Source of the DNA: Pseudomonas cremoricolorata DSM 17059 = NBRC 16634 | GTDB taxonomy: Bacteria > Pseudomonadota > Gammaproteobacteria > Pseudomonadales > Pseudomonadaceae | Assembly (NCBI RefSeq): GCF_000425745.1 | Contig: NZ_AUEA01000001.1 | Location: forward strand, 1-64,000 | Direction: 5' to 3' | Length of the DNA: 64,000 bases | Part shown: piece by piece, positions 16,840-26,826 of the stretch | Layout of the letters: every line of letters starts with the position of its first letter | Position numbering within the stretch: position 1 is the stretch's first letter | Position numbers and translations under genes: made by a program | Notes under the pieces: model-generated | Databases searched by the model: none | The model's input: only the letters and a program-made list of their open reading frames with translations | What the model was told of the DNA's origin: nothing

Positions 16840-19035
16840 TCAGTGGCCTTTGTTCTTGTTGCGCATGCGGCGCGCAAGGATGCCGAGCAGCAACAGCGCC
16901 AGGACGATACCGGCCAGTGTCGGCAGCGCCCACACCAGCTGCTTGCGCCACTGATGGAACGGGGTGCCGGTCAGGTCCAGCTCAGGATCGGTGGTATCGA
17001 CCCAGGTCAGCGGGCCTTGCTCGCCGATCACCACGGCATTGCCCTTGGTCAGCAGGAAGGGTTCGGCAGGCACCATCTGCGGGTTGCCCAAGGTGCTCCA
17101 GAGGATGCCGTGCTGGGCACCGGAATCGACCACCGACAGCGTGCCCAGCGGTTGCGGGCCTTGCAGGTCGAGGGCCAGGCGATCGTTGCCCTGGGCTTGC
17201 AGGCGCTCGACCTCGGCGACGCCGAGAATCGGCTTGGCGCCAGCCACTTTCACATCCATCGCCAGGAACGCCTGGTTCGGCGAAACCTCGCCATCGCCTT
17301 CATGCAGCACCAGTTCGGCCTTGAGCGGCGACAGCGCGGCGGCATTGGCCAGGCGGATCAGCTTGCCCAGTGGCGCGACCGGGTTGTTCAGGGCCTTGGC
17401 ATCGACGATCACCTGCGGGCTACCGGCCAGCAATGGCAGCAGACCGAGGAAGGTGCCATCGGGCTCGGCCTTGGCCGAGGTCAGGTAGCTGCTGGGCAGC
17501 ACGTTGACCGGGTAGGCCTGCGGCACCTCGGCGCAGTTCGGCGACACCGGCTGGCGCTGGAAGCGCACTTGCACGGTGTTGGTCACGCCCAGGGCGTAGC
17601 CGGGAATGCGTGCACTGAGGCGCTCGCGGGTGCCATCGGCATCCAGCTGGGCGGCGTTGAGCAGCACGTTGTTCCAGATGATCGAGGCCACTGGTTTGGT
17701 GATCGAGGCGCCCGGTGCGGCGGCGACATCCAGGTTGAACTCGCCCGGCATGCGACCGTTGACCGACACCGCGCTGAGCGGGAAGGTGGCGGTCCATTCG
17801 CCGCGGCTGACCACGTCGAACACGCCGAAATCACCGCCCAAGGTGCTCAGGCGCAGGTGGTCGTGGGCGTTGCGCAGTGCGGTGTCGGCTTCCTTGACTT
17901 CGGCGGTGGGCGAGACCAGCACGTTGCGCCACTGCGGGTCGAACACACCCGCAGCCTTGGCACCGGCGTCGGCGGCGACGCCGATCAGCGCCTGACGACC
18001 GAGGCTGAGCAATTGCACCTGCTGGCTGGCGAGCGGGGCATTGGCCAGGCTGGCGCGCTGTTTACGCCATTGCTGCAGCACGGCAGCGGCGGCCGGATCG
18101 TTGTTCAGCTGTTGGCCCAACGCGTCGAACGCGGCATTGAGCTGCTTGACCAGTTCGCTGTCGGCAATCGCCAGGTCGGCGCGGGTGGCCGGGGTGTCGA
18201 GCATCAGCAGTGCACCCAGCTCGGCAGCGTTGGCCAAGGTGTGCTCGGAACCGCTGCGCAGGGCGGCGAAGGCCGGCACGTTGCTCAGGGCTGCAGGAAT
18301 CTCGAGGTTCGGCAGGTTGACCTTGTCACCCACCTGCGGCAGCGCCTGCACTTTGGAACGGCGCGCATTGCGCTCGAGCGCTACACCCACGCGCCAGGCG
18401 CTGTCGAAGCTTTCGCGGGCCAGTGGGCCGGCGGCAACCAGAATCACCGGGTCGGCCGGCAGAATGCTCCAGGCGTCCGACAGGGTCTTGAGCGATGCCA
18501 GCGAGAAGCGGTAGGTCAGGCGGGTCTGCGGCGACAGGGTGAGGATGTTCGCGGTCGGCCGTGGCGGGCTGCAGAACTCTTCGGAAACCGGCGAGCTCCA
18601 GTCCACCGACAGGCGCACGAAGCCGCTCATGTGCTGGCCGGTGTCGACCGGCAGCTTGCGATTGACATCGCCTTCGCCACGGGTGACGCGTTCGGCGATG
18701 CGCGGCTGACCGTCCAGGCCGACGCGGAACGTGGCCGGCAGTTCTTCACCGCGGATGAACTGACCGTTGAGCTCCAGCTGCGCATCGCTGATCGCCACCG
18801 TTCGTGGCACCGGCAGGAAGAACGACTGACGGTTGTCTGCCTGGTCGAGCACGATCGGATTGGCGATGCCCAGATCTTTGAGCGAGATGCTGCGCGACAC
18901 CCAGTCTTCGCCTGCCAGCGTCTGCAAGGCACTGCTGAGCGGTGAACTGGCAGGCGGGTTTGCCCAGGCGAATGGCGAGGCAAGGAGTACCGTGCCAAGA
19001 ATGGCTAACTGGAAACGACTGGGCGTGTGGCTCAA
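16840..19035 (-). CDS. BcsB-like periplasmic subunit with one C-terminal membrane anchor
   Basis: The 731-residue product starts at TTG 19035 with AAGGA seven bases upstream. It has a signal peptide (LAILGTVLLASPFAWA), a large beta-rich periplasmic part and a single C-terminal helix (about residues 705-725) followed by RRMRNKNKGH. This is the architecture of BcsB, which sits on cellulose synthase and guides the polymer across the periplasm. Sequence similarity to BcsB is only moderate by eye (for example LTYRFSLASLKTLSDAWSILP and a Gly/Pro-rich jelly-roll pattern). As the first gene of the operon, 3 bp before nfrB, it is most likely the synthase partner. An unrelated periplasmic scaffold is possible. 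Confidence 0.65.
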   Translation of the reverse strand: MSHTPSRFQLAILGTVLLASPFAWANPPASSPLSSALQTLAGEDWVSRSISLKDLGIANPIVLDQADNRQSFFLPVPRTVAISDAQLELNGQFIRGEELPATFRVGLDGQPRIAERVTRGEGDVNRKLPVDTGQHMSGFVRLSVDWSSPVSEEFCSPPRPTANILTLSPQTRLTYRFSLASLKTLSDAWSILPADPVILVAAGPLARESFDSAWRVGVALERNARRSKVQALPQVGDKVNLPNLEIPAALSNVPAFAALRSGSEHTLANAAELGALLMLDTPATRADLAIADSELVKQLNAAFDALGQQLNNDPAAAAVLQQWRKQRASLANAPLASQQVQLLSLGRQALIGVAADAGAKAAGVFDPQWRNVLVSPTAEVKEADTALRNAHDHLRLSTLGGDFGVFDVVSRGEWTATFPLSAVSVNGRMPGEFNLDVAAAPGASITKPVASIIWNNVLLNAAQLDADGTRERLSARIPGYALGVTNTVQVRFQRQPVSPNCAEVPQAYPVNVLPSSYLTSAKAEPDGTFLGLLPLLAGSPQVIVDAKALNNPVAPLGKLIRLANAAALSPLKAELVLHEGDGEVSPNQAFLAMDVKVAGAKPILGVAEVERLQAQGNDRLALDLQGPQPLGTLSVVDSGAQHGILWSTLGNPQMVPAEPFLLTKGNAVVIGEQGPLTWVDTTDPELDLTGTPFHQWRKQLVWALPTLAGIVLALLLLGILARRMRNKNKGH

Positions 19036-19152
19036 CTTCAGGTCCTTGGATGTCTGGTGGCAGAGGCAGCTGTCACAAGCATGAAACGCAAGCGCTGACG
19101 GCGACTAGGGTGTGTAACTTTTACTTAACTAGCGGCATCAGCGCTGGCGAGC

Positions 19153-19171
19153 GCGTGTATTGAATACACGC
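19153..19171. repeat. Perfect 19-bp palindrome in the EPS operon leader
   Basis: GCGTGTATT and AATACACGC are exact inverse complements around a single G. The site lies about 120 bp before the BcsB-like start codon. It could be a dimer operator or, as RNA on the minus strand, a 7-bp hairpin with a UUCAA loop. No T-run follows. Confidence 0.5.
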
Positions 19172-19205
19172 CTCGTCTACACGCCTGGAACCCTATTAAT
19201 TCGGC

Positions 19206-19243
19206 ATTCTCCAGTATCAAAGTGGAATCGTCAATTAATTGGT
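19206..19243 (-). promoter_or_regulatory. Candidate EPS operon promoter overlapped by a FleQ-like box
   Basis: On the minus strand a TTGACG -35 (19229-19234) and a GAGAAT -10 (19206-19211) are 17 bp apart. GTCAATTAATTGGT at 19230-19243 matches 11 of 14 positions of the FleQ consensus GTCAATAAATTGAC and covers the -35. FleQ is a c-di-GMP-responsive regulator of exopolysaccharide genes in Pseudomonas. The leader would be about 165 nt long. Confidence 0.45.
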
Positions 19244-19248
19244 GGCCT

Positions 19249-19262
19249 CTTGATTAATCAAG
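19249..19262. repeat. Perfect 14-bp palindrome downstream of wecB
   Basis: CTTGATTAATCAAG is self-complementary and lies between the wecB stop and the EPS promoter. The TTGAT and ATCAA halves look like an FNR/ANR site, but the spacer is 2 bp, not 4, so I do not call it an ANR box. Possible operator. Confidence 0.35.
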
Positions 19263-19274
19263 CGTTGTCAAAAG

Positions 19275-20444
19275 TTATGCGTCATTATTATGACTTTTCA
19301 GGCTGATGATTTCCTGCTGAAACGGATTGAACTCTCGCCCTAATAAAGCATCGGCAATTCGTTCGCTGGCTTTGCCATCGCCATAGGGATTCACACTGCG
19401 CGCCATCTGCGCATACAGCGTTTCGTCGTCGAGCATTAACTGCACGGCCTGAACGATAGTCGCGCTGTCGGTACCGACCAACTTCACCGTGCCCGAAGTC
19501 ACCGCTTCGGGGCGCTCGGTGGTGTTGCGCATCACCAGTACCGGCTTGCCTAGATGCGGGGCCTCTTCCTGCACGCCGCCCGAGTCGGTCAGCACCAGGT
19601 AGGCGCGCTGCATGAACCAGACGAACTCCAGGTAGTCGAGCGGGTCGATCAGGTGCACGTTGTGCTGGTCGCTGAGCATGCTCAGCACCACCTCGCGCAC
19701 GCTTGGGTTGAGGTGCACCGGATAGACGATCTGCACGTCGTCGCGCTGGCCGAGTTCCGCCAGGGCCTGGCAGATCTGCCTGAAGCCATCGCCGAAGTTC
19801 TCGCGGCGGTGGCCGGTGACCAGAATCAGCCGACGGCCATCGTCCAGCCAGGGGTAGCGCGCGGCGAACGAGAGCCCCAGCGCCGGCTCGCGCTCGAGCT
19901 TCTGTACGATCAGGTCGAGAGCGTCGATCACCGTGTTGCCGGTGACGTAGATCTCGCCCTGGAGGTTCTCGCGCAGCAGGTTGGTGCGGGAAGTGATGGT
20001 CGGGGCGAACAGCCAGCGGCCCATGACATCGACCACGCGGCGGCTCATTTCTTCGGGGAATGGCTGCGACAGATCACCGGTGCGCAGGCCCGCTTCGACG
20101 TGACCGATGGGGATGCGCCGGTGGAACGCGGCCAGCGCGCAGGCGGCGGCGGTTGTGGTGTCGCCGTGCACCAGCACGCAGTCCGGGCGCACGTCTTCGA
20201 GCAGGCTATCGAGGCGCCCCATCAGGCGGCTGAACAGACCGTTGAGGGTCTGCCCGGCGACCATCACATCCAGATCATGGTCGACCTGGATATCGAACAG
20301 TTGCAGAACCTGATCGAGCATCTGCCGGTGCTGGCCGGTGCTGCAGACGATGCTTTCGACACCTTCGGTGGTTTCCAGCACTTTCACCAGCGGCGCCATC
20401 TTGATGGCTTCCGGGCGGGTGCCGAACAGAATCAGAATCTTCAT
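19275..20444 (-). CDS. wecB: UDP-N-acetylglucosamine 2-epimerase (non-hydrolysing)
   Basis: This 389-residue enzyme interconverts UDP-GlcNAc and UDP-ManNAc. Family signs are the N-terminal MKILILFGTRPEAIKMAPL, HGDTTTA (about 95), the HVEAGLRTGD loop (about 116), VTGHRRENFG (about 212) and LTDSGGVQEEAPHLGKPVLVMR (about 287). It is on the same strand as the nfr-type operon and about 240 bp upstream of it, so its likely job here is to make UDP-ManNAc for the polymer, as WecB does for the E. coli NfrAB glycan. It may have its own promoter in the 20445-20920 spacer. No other ManNAc-using pathway gene, such as a UDP-ManNAc dehydrogenase, is in the window. Confidence 0.93.
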   Translation of the reverse strand: MKILILFGTRPEAIKMAPLVKVLETTEGVESIVCSTGQHRQMLDQVLQLFDIQVDHDLDVMVAGQTLNGLFSRLMGRLDSLLEDVRPDCVLVHGDTTTAAACALAAFHRRIPIGHVEAGLRTGDLSQPFPEEMSRRVVDVMGRWLFAPTITSRTNLLRENLQGEIYVTGNTVIDALDLIVQKLEREPALGLSFAARYPWLDDGRRLILVTGHRRENFGDGFRQICQALAELGQRDDVQIVYPVHLNPSVREVVLSMLSDQHNVHLIDPLDYLEFVWFMQRAYLVLTDSGGVQEEAPHLGKPVLVMRNTTERPEAVTSGTVKLVGTDSATIVQAVQLMLDDETLYAQMARSVNPYGDGKASERIADALLGREFNPFQQEIISLKSHNNDA

Positions 20445-20920
20445 AGCGTGCTATTCCACAATCAGCTGAGGCTCAGAGTAGTCGAATGATACCGGACTGC
20501 CATTATCGTGTGAGGGTTCCCTGGAAACATAAGTAAGTCAGTCAAATGAATGTGTTAAACCCTGCATCCGGTGACTGCGCGCGGTTCTATGAGGCGACAT
20601 CAGCGGCGCTCTTAGAACACCTTGCTGTAACGATTATTTACTTTGATATTCGTTCAGCCAAGCTCTTCCCTTAGGGATATCGGCGCAGCCGCTGATGACT
20701 TGAAACTGTCTTCCTGGACAACTTTCAAATAAGTGTTTGTTTGAATAATCAGGCGGTTATTCATTCATGCGAATGGCGCTTTCAGGGGGATGCGCTGGCG
20801 CGCCGTTCATCGCGCTATTGACGGGCGCTGAGTGCGGCCATTGTGCGCACCATCAACTATCTTGAATGCGGGGCGTAGTTCGCTTTCCAGTCGTCTTTCC
20901 ATTCGTCGGAGGGGTCTTTC
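20445..20920. other. 476-bp intergenic region between divergent wecB and cfa
   Basis: The region is A+T richer than its surroundings and must hold the wecB promoter (left) and the cfa promoter (right). Apart from a stationary-phase type -10 for cfa (20857-20863) I see no convincing gene, RNA or repeat. Confidence 0.5.
20857..20863 (+). promoter_or_regulatory. RpoS-type -10 element of cfa
   Basis: CTATCTT resembles the CTATACT extended -10 preferred by sigma-S, with no good -35 at 17 bp. It would place the start near 20870, about 50 bases before the cfa start codon. Cfa expression in stationary phase through RpoS is known in P. putida. Confidence 0.4.
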
Positions 20921-22105
20921 ATGCTTGGGCAACTTCCACCTGCTTTGCAGCGTTTACACCTGCCGCTTCGCGTGAAGCTGTGGGATGGCAATCAGTTCGA
21001 TCTTGGGCCTGACCCGCAGGTCACTATCGTGATCAAGGAGCCTCAGGTGGTCACTCAACTGGCCCACCCCAGCCTCGATCAGCTGGGGTCAGCCTTCGTC
21101 GACGGCACACTTGAGCTGGAAGGGGATATCGGCGAGGCCGTGCGCGTCTGCGATCAGCTCAGTGAGGCCTTGCTGCCGCCCGGTCAGGACGCCTCGCCAC
21201 AGCGCGTGGCGCACGATAAACAGACCGACGCGCAGTCCATCGCCTACCACTACGACGTGTCCAACGCCTTCTATCAGCTTTGGCTGGACCGTGACATGGC
21301 CTATTCCTGCGCCTACTTCCGCGAACCGGACGACACCCTCGACGAGGCGCAGTCGAACAAGTTCGACCACCTGTGCCGCAAGCTGCGTTTGCAGGCCGGT
21401 GACTATTTGCTCGATGTGGGCTGCGGCTGGGGCGGCCTGGCCCGTTTCGCTGCGCGGGAATACGGCGCCAAGGTGTTCGGCATCACCCTGAGCAAAGAGC
21501 AGCTGGCCCTGGCGCGTCAGCGCGTCGACGAGCAGGGGCTGAGCGACCAGGTGCAATTGCAGATTCTCGACTATCGCGACCTGCCGCAGGATGGCCGTTT
21601 CGACAAGGTGGTCAGCGTCGGCATGTTCGAGCATGTCGGTCATGCCAATCTGCCACTTTATTGCCAGACGCTGTTCGCTGCGGTTCGTGAAGGCGGGCTG
21701 GTGATGAACCACGGCATCACCGCCAAGGCCGTCGATGGCCGGCCGGTGGGCAAGGGCGCTGGTGCGTTCATCGACCGTTATGTCTTCCCTAATGGCGAGT
21801 TGCCACATCTGTCGATGATTACCGCTGCGGTGTGTGAAAGCGGGCTGGAAGTGGTGGATGTCGAGAGCCTGCGCCTGCACTACGCGCGCACCCTGAGCCT
21901 GTGGAGCCAGAACCTCGAGAACCAGCTGCATCGCGCCGCCGCGCTGGTGCCGGAGCAGACCTTGCGCATCTGGCGCCTATACCTGGCCGGCTGCGCCTAC
22001 GCCTTCAGCCGTGGCTGGATCAACCTGCACCAGGTGCTGGCGGTCAAACCCTATGCCGATGGCCGTCACGACCTGCCGTGGACTCGCGACGACCTGTACC
22101 GTTAA
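20921..22105 (+). CDS. cfa: Cyclopropane-fatty-acyl-phospholipid synthase
   Basis: This SAM-dependent enzyme (394 residues) methylenates unsaturated acyl chains of membrane phospholipids. The SAM-binding motif LLDVGCGWGGLARFAA is at about residue 158, with HYDVSNAFYQLWLDRDMAYSCAYF before it and VSVGMFEHVGHANLP after it, all typical of Cfa. Start ATG 20921 follows GGAGGGG. The gene ends 3 bp from the convergent cls gene. A similar cfa-cls pair is known in P. putida, where the enzyme is made in stationary phase; the RpoS-like -10 upstream agrees. Confidence 0.93.
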   Translation: MLGQLPPALQRLHLPLRVKLWDGNQFDLGPDPQVTIVIKEPQVVTQLAHPSLDQLGSAFVDGTLELEGDIGEAVRVCDQLSEALLPPGQDASPQRVAHDKQTDAQSIAYHYDVSNAFYQLWLDRDMAYSCAYFREPDDTLDEAQSNKFDHLCRKLRLQAGDYLLDVGCGWGGLARFAAREYGAKVFGITLSKEQLALARQRVDEQGLSDQVQLQILDYRDLPQDGRFDKVVSVGMFEHVGHANLPLYCQTLFAAVREGGLVMNHGITAKAVDGRPVGKGAGAFIDRYVFPNGELPHLSMITAAVCESGLEVVDVESLRLHYARTLSLWSQNLENQLHRAAALVPEQTLRIWRLYLAGCAYAFSRGWINLHQVLAVKPYADGRHDLPWTRDDLYR

Positions 22106-22108
22106 GCC

Positions 22109-23548
22109 TCACAGAATCGGCGAAATCAGCCGCGCGACACGCATCCCCAGCTTTTGCAGGTGGTGCGTGTCGTGGCTTTCCTCGGGGCTGATTTCCCGGG
22201 CATGGCTGAAGTCATCCAGCAACATATGCTCGACCTCATCGGCAAAGGCGCGGTCGATGGTCAGCAGCATCACTTCGAAGTTCAGGCGGAACGAGCGGTT
22301 GTCCAGGTTGGCGCTGCCAATGGCGCTGACCTCGTCGTCCACCAACACCACTTTCTGATGCACGAAGCCGGGCTGGTAACGGAACATCCGCACGCCGGCG
22401 CGCACCGCTTCGAAGGCGAACAGGGTAGTGGCTGCGTACACCACGCGGTGGTCGGGGCGGGCCGGAATCAACACGCGGACATCGACGCCGCGCAGTACCG
22501 CCAGGCGCAGAGCGGCAAATACCGCTTCGTCAGGAATGAAATAGGGGCTGGTAATCCAGATACGGTGGGTCGCCGAGTGGATCGCTTCGAGGAAGAACAG
22601 CGCGCAGGTTTCCTGTGGGTCGGCCGGGCCGCTGGCGAGCACCTGGCACAGCACACCGTCATCAGGGTAGCTGTCTTGCAGGATCAGCGGCGGCAGGGTG
22701 CGGGTCGCCCAGTACCAGTCTTCGGCAAACGATTCCTGCAGGCAGGCCAGCACAGGCCCGCTGACCTGTAGATGCGTATCGCGCCAGGGCGACAGGCGCG
22801 GGTTGCCGCCCAGGTATTCGTCGCCGACGTTGAGCCCGCCGAGAAAGCCCACTTGGCCGTCGACCACGACGATCTTACGGTGGTTGCGGAAATTCACCTG
22901 GAAGCGGTTGAACCAGCCGCGGCGGGTGGTGAACGCTTGGATGGCCACGCCGCCGTCACGCAGGGTCTGGCTGTAGCGGGCGGGCAGGGCATGGCTACCG
23001 ACCTGGTCGTAGAGCACGAAGATACGCACCCCGGCAGCGGCCTTGCGCAGCAGCAGTTGCTGCATCTCTTTGCCGATGATGTCGTCGTGGATGATGAAGA
23101 ACTGGATCAGCACCGTGTCTTGGGCCGCTTCGATGGCCTGGAAGATCGCCTCGAACGTCGCCTTGCCGTTGATCAACAGCTGCACTTGGTTGTTCGCCAG
23201 GCACGGTGTTCTGCCCAGCTTGGGCATGGCGCGCAGGGCTTTGTAGCTGCTCGACTCACGGGCTGCGAGCGCCTCTTCGACCCACGGCCGCCAGTTCAGG
23301 TCGGCCATGGCCACGTGCATTTCCCGGTTGGCCTGACGGCGGGCCTTTATATAGGCCGAGAACGAGCGCGCCCCGAAGACCAGGTAGGGGATCAAGGTGA
23401 GGTAGGGAATGAACAGCAGCGACATCGCCCATGCGATTGCGCCCTGTGCGGTGCGTACGGTAAACAGCGCATGCAGCGCAGCGATGATGCCCAGCGTGTG
23501 AATCACGCCGAGTAGATAACCGAAGAAATACGGGCTGTGGTAGTCCAT
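22109..23548 (-). CDS. cls: Cardiolipin synthase
   Basis: A phospholipase-D superfamily enzyme of 479 residues that joins two phosphatidylglycerols into cardiolipin. The frame is open to 23671, but [14 protein letters not shown] from ATG 23548 (AGGA upstream) is the natural start. Two membrane helices lie at about residues 8-60. Both HKD motifs are complete: [17 protein letters not shown] (about 227-243) and [19 protein letters not shown] (about 405-423). It converges on cfa, so two lipid-modifying genes share this locus. Confidence 0.92.
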   Translation of the reverse strand: MDYHSPYFFGYLLGVIHTLGIIAALHALFTVRTAQGAIAWAMSLLFIPYLTLIPYLVFGARSFSAYIKARRQANREMHVAMADLNWRPWVEEALAARESSSYKALRAMPKLGRTPCLANNQVQLLINGKATFEAIFQAIEAAQDTVLIQFFIIHDDIIGKEMQQLLLRKAAAGVRIFVLYDQVGSHALPARYSQTLRDGGVAIQAFTTRRGWFNRFQVNFRNHRKIVVVDGQVGFLGGLNVGDEYLGGNPRLSPWRDTHLQVSGPVLACLQESFAEDWYWATRTLPPLILQDSYPDDGVLCQVLASGPADPQETCALFFLEAIHSATHRIWITSPYFIPDEAVFAALRLAVLRGVDVRVLIPARPDHRVVYAATTLFAFEAVRAGVRMFRYQPGFVHQKVVLVDDEVSAIGSANLDNRSFRLNFEVMLLTIDRAFADEVEHMLLDDFSHAREISPEESHDTHHLQKLGMRVARLISPIL

Positions 23549-23677
23549 GTGCATCCTGCATTCCGAGGGCAGATGGCTAACAGACCACGTTCCGCGCACG
23601 CCGTGCAACCCGAACCGGGAAATGGCGTCTAAGCGAAGGTCCGGCTTGGGGCCGGTACTCTCAAGGAGCACTCATAC

Positions 23678-24205
23678 ATGAACATCCGTCTGCCACTGCT
23701 TGCCCTGGCCCTGGGCATTGCCTCTCCTGTGTTGCACGCGCAGATGTTGCAACCCGGCCTGTGGGAACTGACCACCAGCAACATGCAGGTCGACGGCAAG
23801 CCGCTGCCCGACATGGACTTCATGCTCGGCCAACTGAAGAACCTGCCGCCCGAACAGCGGGCGATGATGGAAGGCGCGCTGGCCAAGCAGGGCATCACCG
23901 TGGCGGGCAAAGGTGTGCGTTCGTGCCTGACTCAGCAGCAGGTCAATACCAATGACATTCCGTTGCAGGACCCGCAATCCGGCTGCACGCAGAAGATCAC
24001 CGCACGCAATGGCAACGTGTGGAACTTCCAGTTCACCTGCCCGCGTGCGCAAGGCACCGGTCAGGCCACCTTCCTCAGCGACCGTGAGTTCGTCACCACG
24101 GTCAACGGCACCTTCAACGCCTCGGGTGTACAGCAGAAGGGCAGCATGAACACGCGCGCCACCTGGTTGGGCGCCGACTGCGGCAACGTTCGCCCGCGTA
24201 GCTGA
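23678..24205 (+). CDS. DUF3617-family periplasmic protein
   Basis: A 175-residue protein with a signal peptide (MNIRLPLLALALGIASPVLHA) and the DUF3617 pattern: PGLWELTT near the N-terminus, a central RSCLTQQQV Cys, CTQKIT, and a C-terminal half with TRATWLGADCG. The four Cys probably form disulphides in the periplasm. The start ATG follows CAAGGAG. Function of the family is unknown. It is divergent from cls and its stop touches the end of folE2 on the other strand. Confidence 0.8.
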   Translation: MNIRLPLLALALGIASPVLHAQMLQPGLWELTTSNMQVDGKPLPDMDFMLGQLKNLPPEQRAMMEGALAKQGITVAGKGVRSCLTQQQVNTNDIPLQDPQSGCTQKITARNGNVWNFQFTCPRAQGTGQATFLSDREFVTTVNGTFNASGVQQKGSMNTRATWLGADCGNVRPRS

Positions 24206-25096
24206 TCACCAGCGCCACTGGCTGGCGGCCACCGCGTCGTGGGCATGCAAGCTTTCTGCATGTTCCACGCGCAGGTGAAAACCGCTGAGCCGTTTCTCCT
24301 GGCGCAGTGCCTGATGCAGGCGCCGCGCCGCATCTTCGCAGAACATCAGGTTCTGCCCGTTGGCCAAGGCAAACGCCTGCTCGTCGGCGCGCTTCACCGC
24401 AGTCTGCACGGCGGTGCCCAACGCGCGCTCAGCGGCATCGATCAGTGCAGTGAACGGCAGCTCGTCAACCCCGTCTTCTAGCCGCACCTTCAGGCGCGCG
24501 CGGCTGCGCTGGCTGTGCGGCGTCGCCACCACTCCCTCGGTGGTACCCAGCCAACTCAGCACCGCCTCCGAATCCACTGCTGTTTGATCCGCGAACTGCC
24601 TGGCGAAGCTTTCCTGGATCAGCTGACGCGCGAGGGCTGCCGAGCAAGGGCAGGTGGATGAGTAGGCGATATCCATAAATAGTTCCACGTGGAACATTCC
24701 ATCGTTCGCGCGTGCCATGACCTCAACCGGATAATGCTTCCAGCCCGCGAGTGGGCTGACCAGCGCGGGGCGTTTAAGCAGATGATTGAAGGCAATGCGC
24801 ACCGACGCCGTGTTGGAAAGCCCGGTGTGACTGGCGAGAAAGCTGTCGAGCAGCCGGCGCAGTGCGTTGCAGTCCAGGGGCGCGGACTCAAGTTGCTCCA
24901 GCGCCAGGTACAAGCGCGACATGTGGATACCGCGGGCATGGGCGTCGTCGAGGCTGACGCCGGCATCGGCAATGGCGCTGACGCGTTGCTGTTCGAACAC
25001 GATGGGCAAGGCGATGCCGCACATGCCTACCCATTCCAGCGCGGTGGCGTGTGGAACGGTCTGCGCGGCGATATCGGGGAGTGAAAGGCTGGTCAT
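24206..25096 (-). CDS. folE2: GTP cyclohydrolase FolE2 (type IB)
   Basis: FolE2 (296 residues) catalyses the first step of folate synthesis, GTP to dihydroneopterin triphosphate, and works without zinc, so it replaces FolE under zinc starvation. Start ATG 25096 (MTSLSLPDIAAQ) has AGGTG at good spacing; the frame is open further upstream. Conserved parts are VGMCGIALPIVFE, RGIHMSRLYLALE, DIAYSSTCPCSAALARQL with the family Cys, and ARLKVRLEDG. It lies 28 bp after a small secreted protein gene, and both appear to be read from the Zur-box promoter at 25558. Confidence 0.92.
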   Translation of the reverse strand: MTSLSLPDIAAQTVPHATALEWVGMCGIALPIVFEQQRVSAIADAGVSLDDAHARGIHMSRLYLALEQLESAPLDCNALRRLLDSFLASHTGLSNTASVRIAFNHLLKRPALVSPLAGWKHYPVEVMARANDGMFHVELFMDIAYSSTCPCSAALARQLIQESFARQFADQTAVDSEAVLSWLGTTEGVVATPHSQRSRARLKVRLEDGVDELPFTALIDAAERALGTAVQTAVKRADEQAFALANGQNLMFCEDAARRLHQALRQEKRLSGFHLRVEHAESLHAHDAVAASQWRW

Positions 25097-25124
25097 CGAA
25101 GCACCTGATGGAATTGAAAGGTTG

Positions 25125-25505
25125 TCACCGGCAGCCGCCAATCAGGGCGCAATGCAGGTTGAAGCGTTGACCGCTCGAGCTGGAAACGCGGCTGATGGAG
25201 GTCCAGCCGACGCGACGGCTGTAGCCGACCCAGACTTCGCCATCGCTGGCCAACCCAGTGAAGAACGTGAGCGGGCCGTAGCGCTGGTTGGTCTGTGCCC
25301 ACTGACGTGCACCGACGGCGTCGTAGCCGCGCAAGAACAGCGTGCTGCCTTGGGTGCGCACGCTGTAGTGATTGCCGCGGTTGTCCTTGCACGCGACCAA
25401 TGTGGCCGAGCGCGTGCACAGCGGCAGGTCGGCGCGCGGCATGGCGTGAACGGACGCGCCAAGCGACAGCGCGATCAACGCGGCAAACGCACGAAGTAGG
25501 TTCAT
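25125..25505 (-). CDS. Small secreted Cys-containing protein in the Zur-type operon
   Basis: A 126-residue protein with a signal peptide (MNLLRAFAALIALSLGASVHA). The mature part (about 105 residues) has four Cys (LCTRS, ACKDN, HCALIGGC) and a beta-rich WVGYSRRVGWTSISRVSS segment. Start ATG 25505 follows GGGAG; a GTG one codon earlier is less likely. It is the first gene after the Zur box on this strand, and folE2 follows, so it should be induced by zinc limitation. I do not recognise the family. Confidence 0.7.
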   Translation of the reverse strand: MNLLRAFAALIALSLGASVHAMPRADLPLCTRSATLVACKDNRGNHYSVRTQGSTLFLRGYDAVGARQWAQTNQRYGPLTFFTGLASDGEVWVGYSRRVGWTSISRVSSSSGQRFNLHCALIGGCR

Positions 25506-25557
25506 CACAGCTCCCGAGCGACACCGTTGGGCGAATACGGCTTGGCAGCATTGTATT

Positions 25558-25570
25558 GTTATAATATAAC
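25558..25570. promoter_or_regulatory. Zur box
   Basis: GTTATAATATAAC is a perfect match to the core of the Zur operator (GTTATANTATAAC), inside a longer partly symmetric stretch. It sits between the divergent secreted protein/folE2 unit and the COG0523 unit, so it can control both. All flanking genes fit a zinc-starvation regulon. Confidence 0.85.
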
Positions 25571-25617
25571 GTTAAGCAACGCATCGTTTCGAATGCGCCC
25601 GCTGATGAGGCCCGATC

Positions 25618-26822
<1,205 letters not shown>

Positions 26823-26826
<4 letters not shown>

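Noticed and set aside
15148..18945. A 1265-codon open frame on the plus strand, antisense to the nfrB and BcsB-like genes
   Set aside because: High-GC codon bias on the real strand leaves the opposite frame open. The translated sequence is low-complexity, rich in Gln, His, Arg and Gly, with no domain.
19249..19262. ANR/FNR box from TTGAT and ATCAA halves
   Set aside because: The spacer is 2 bp, while ANR sites need 4.
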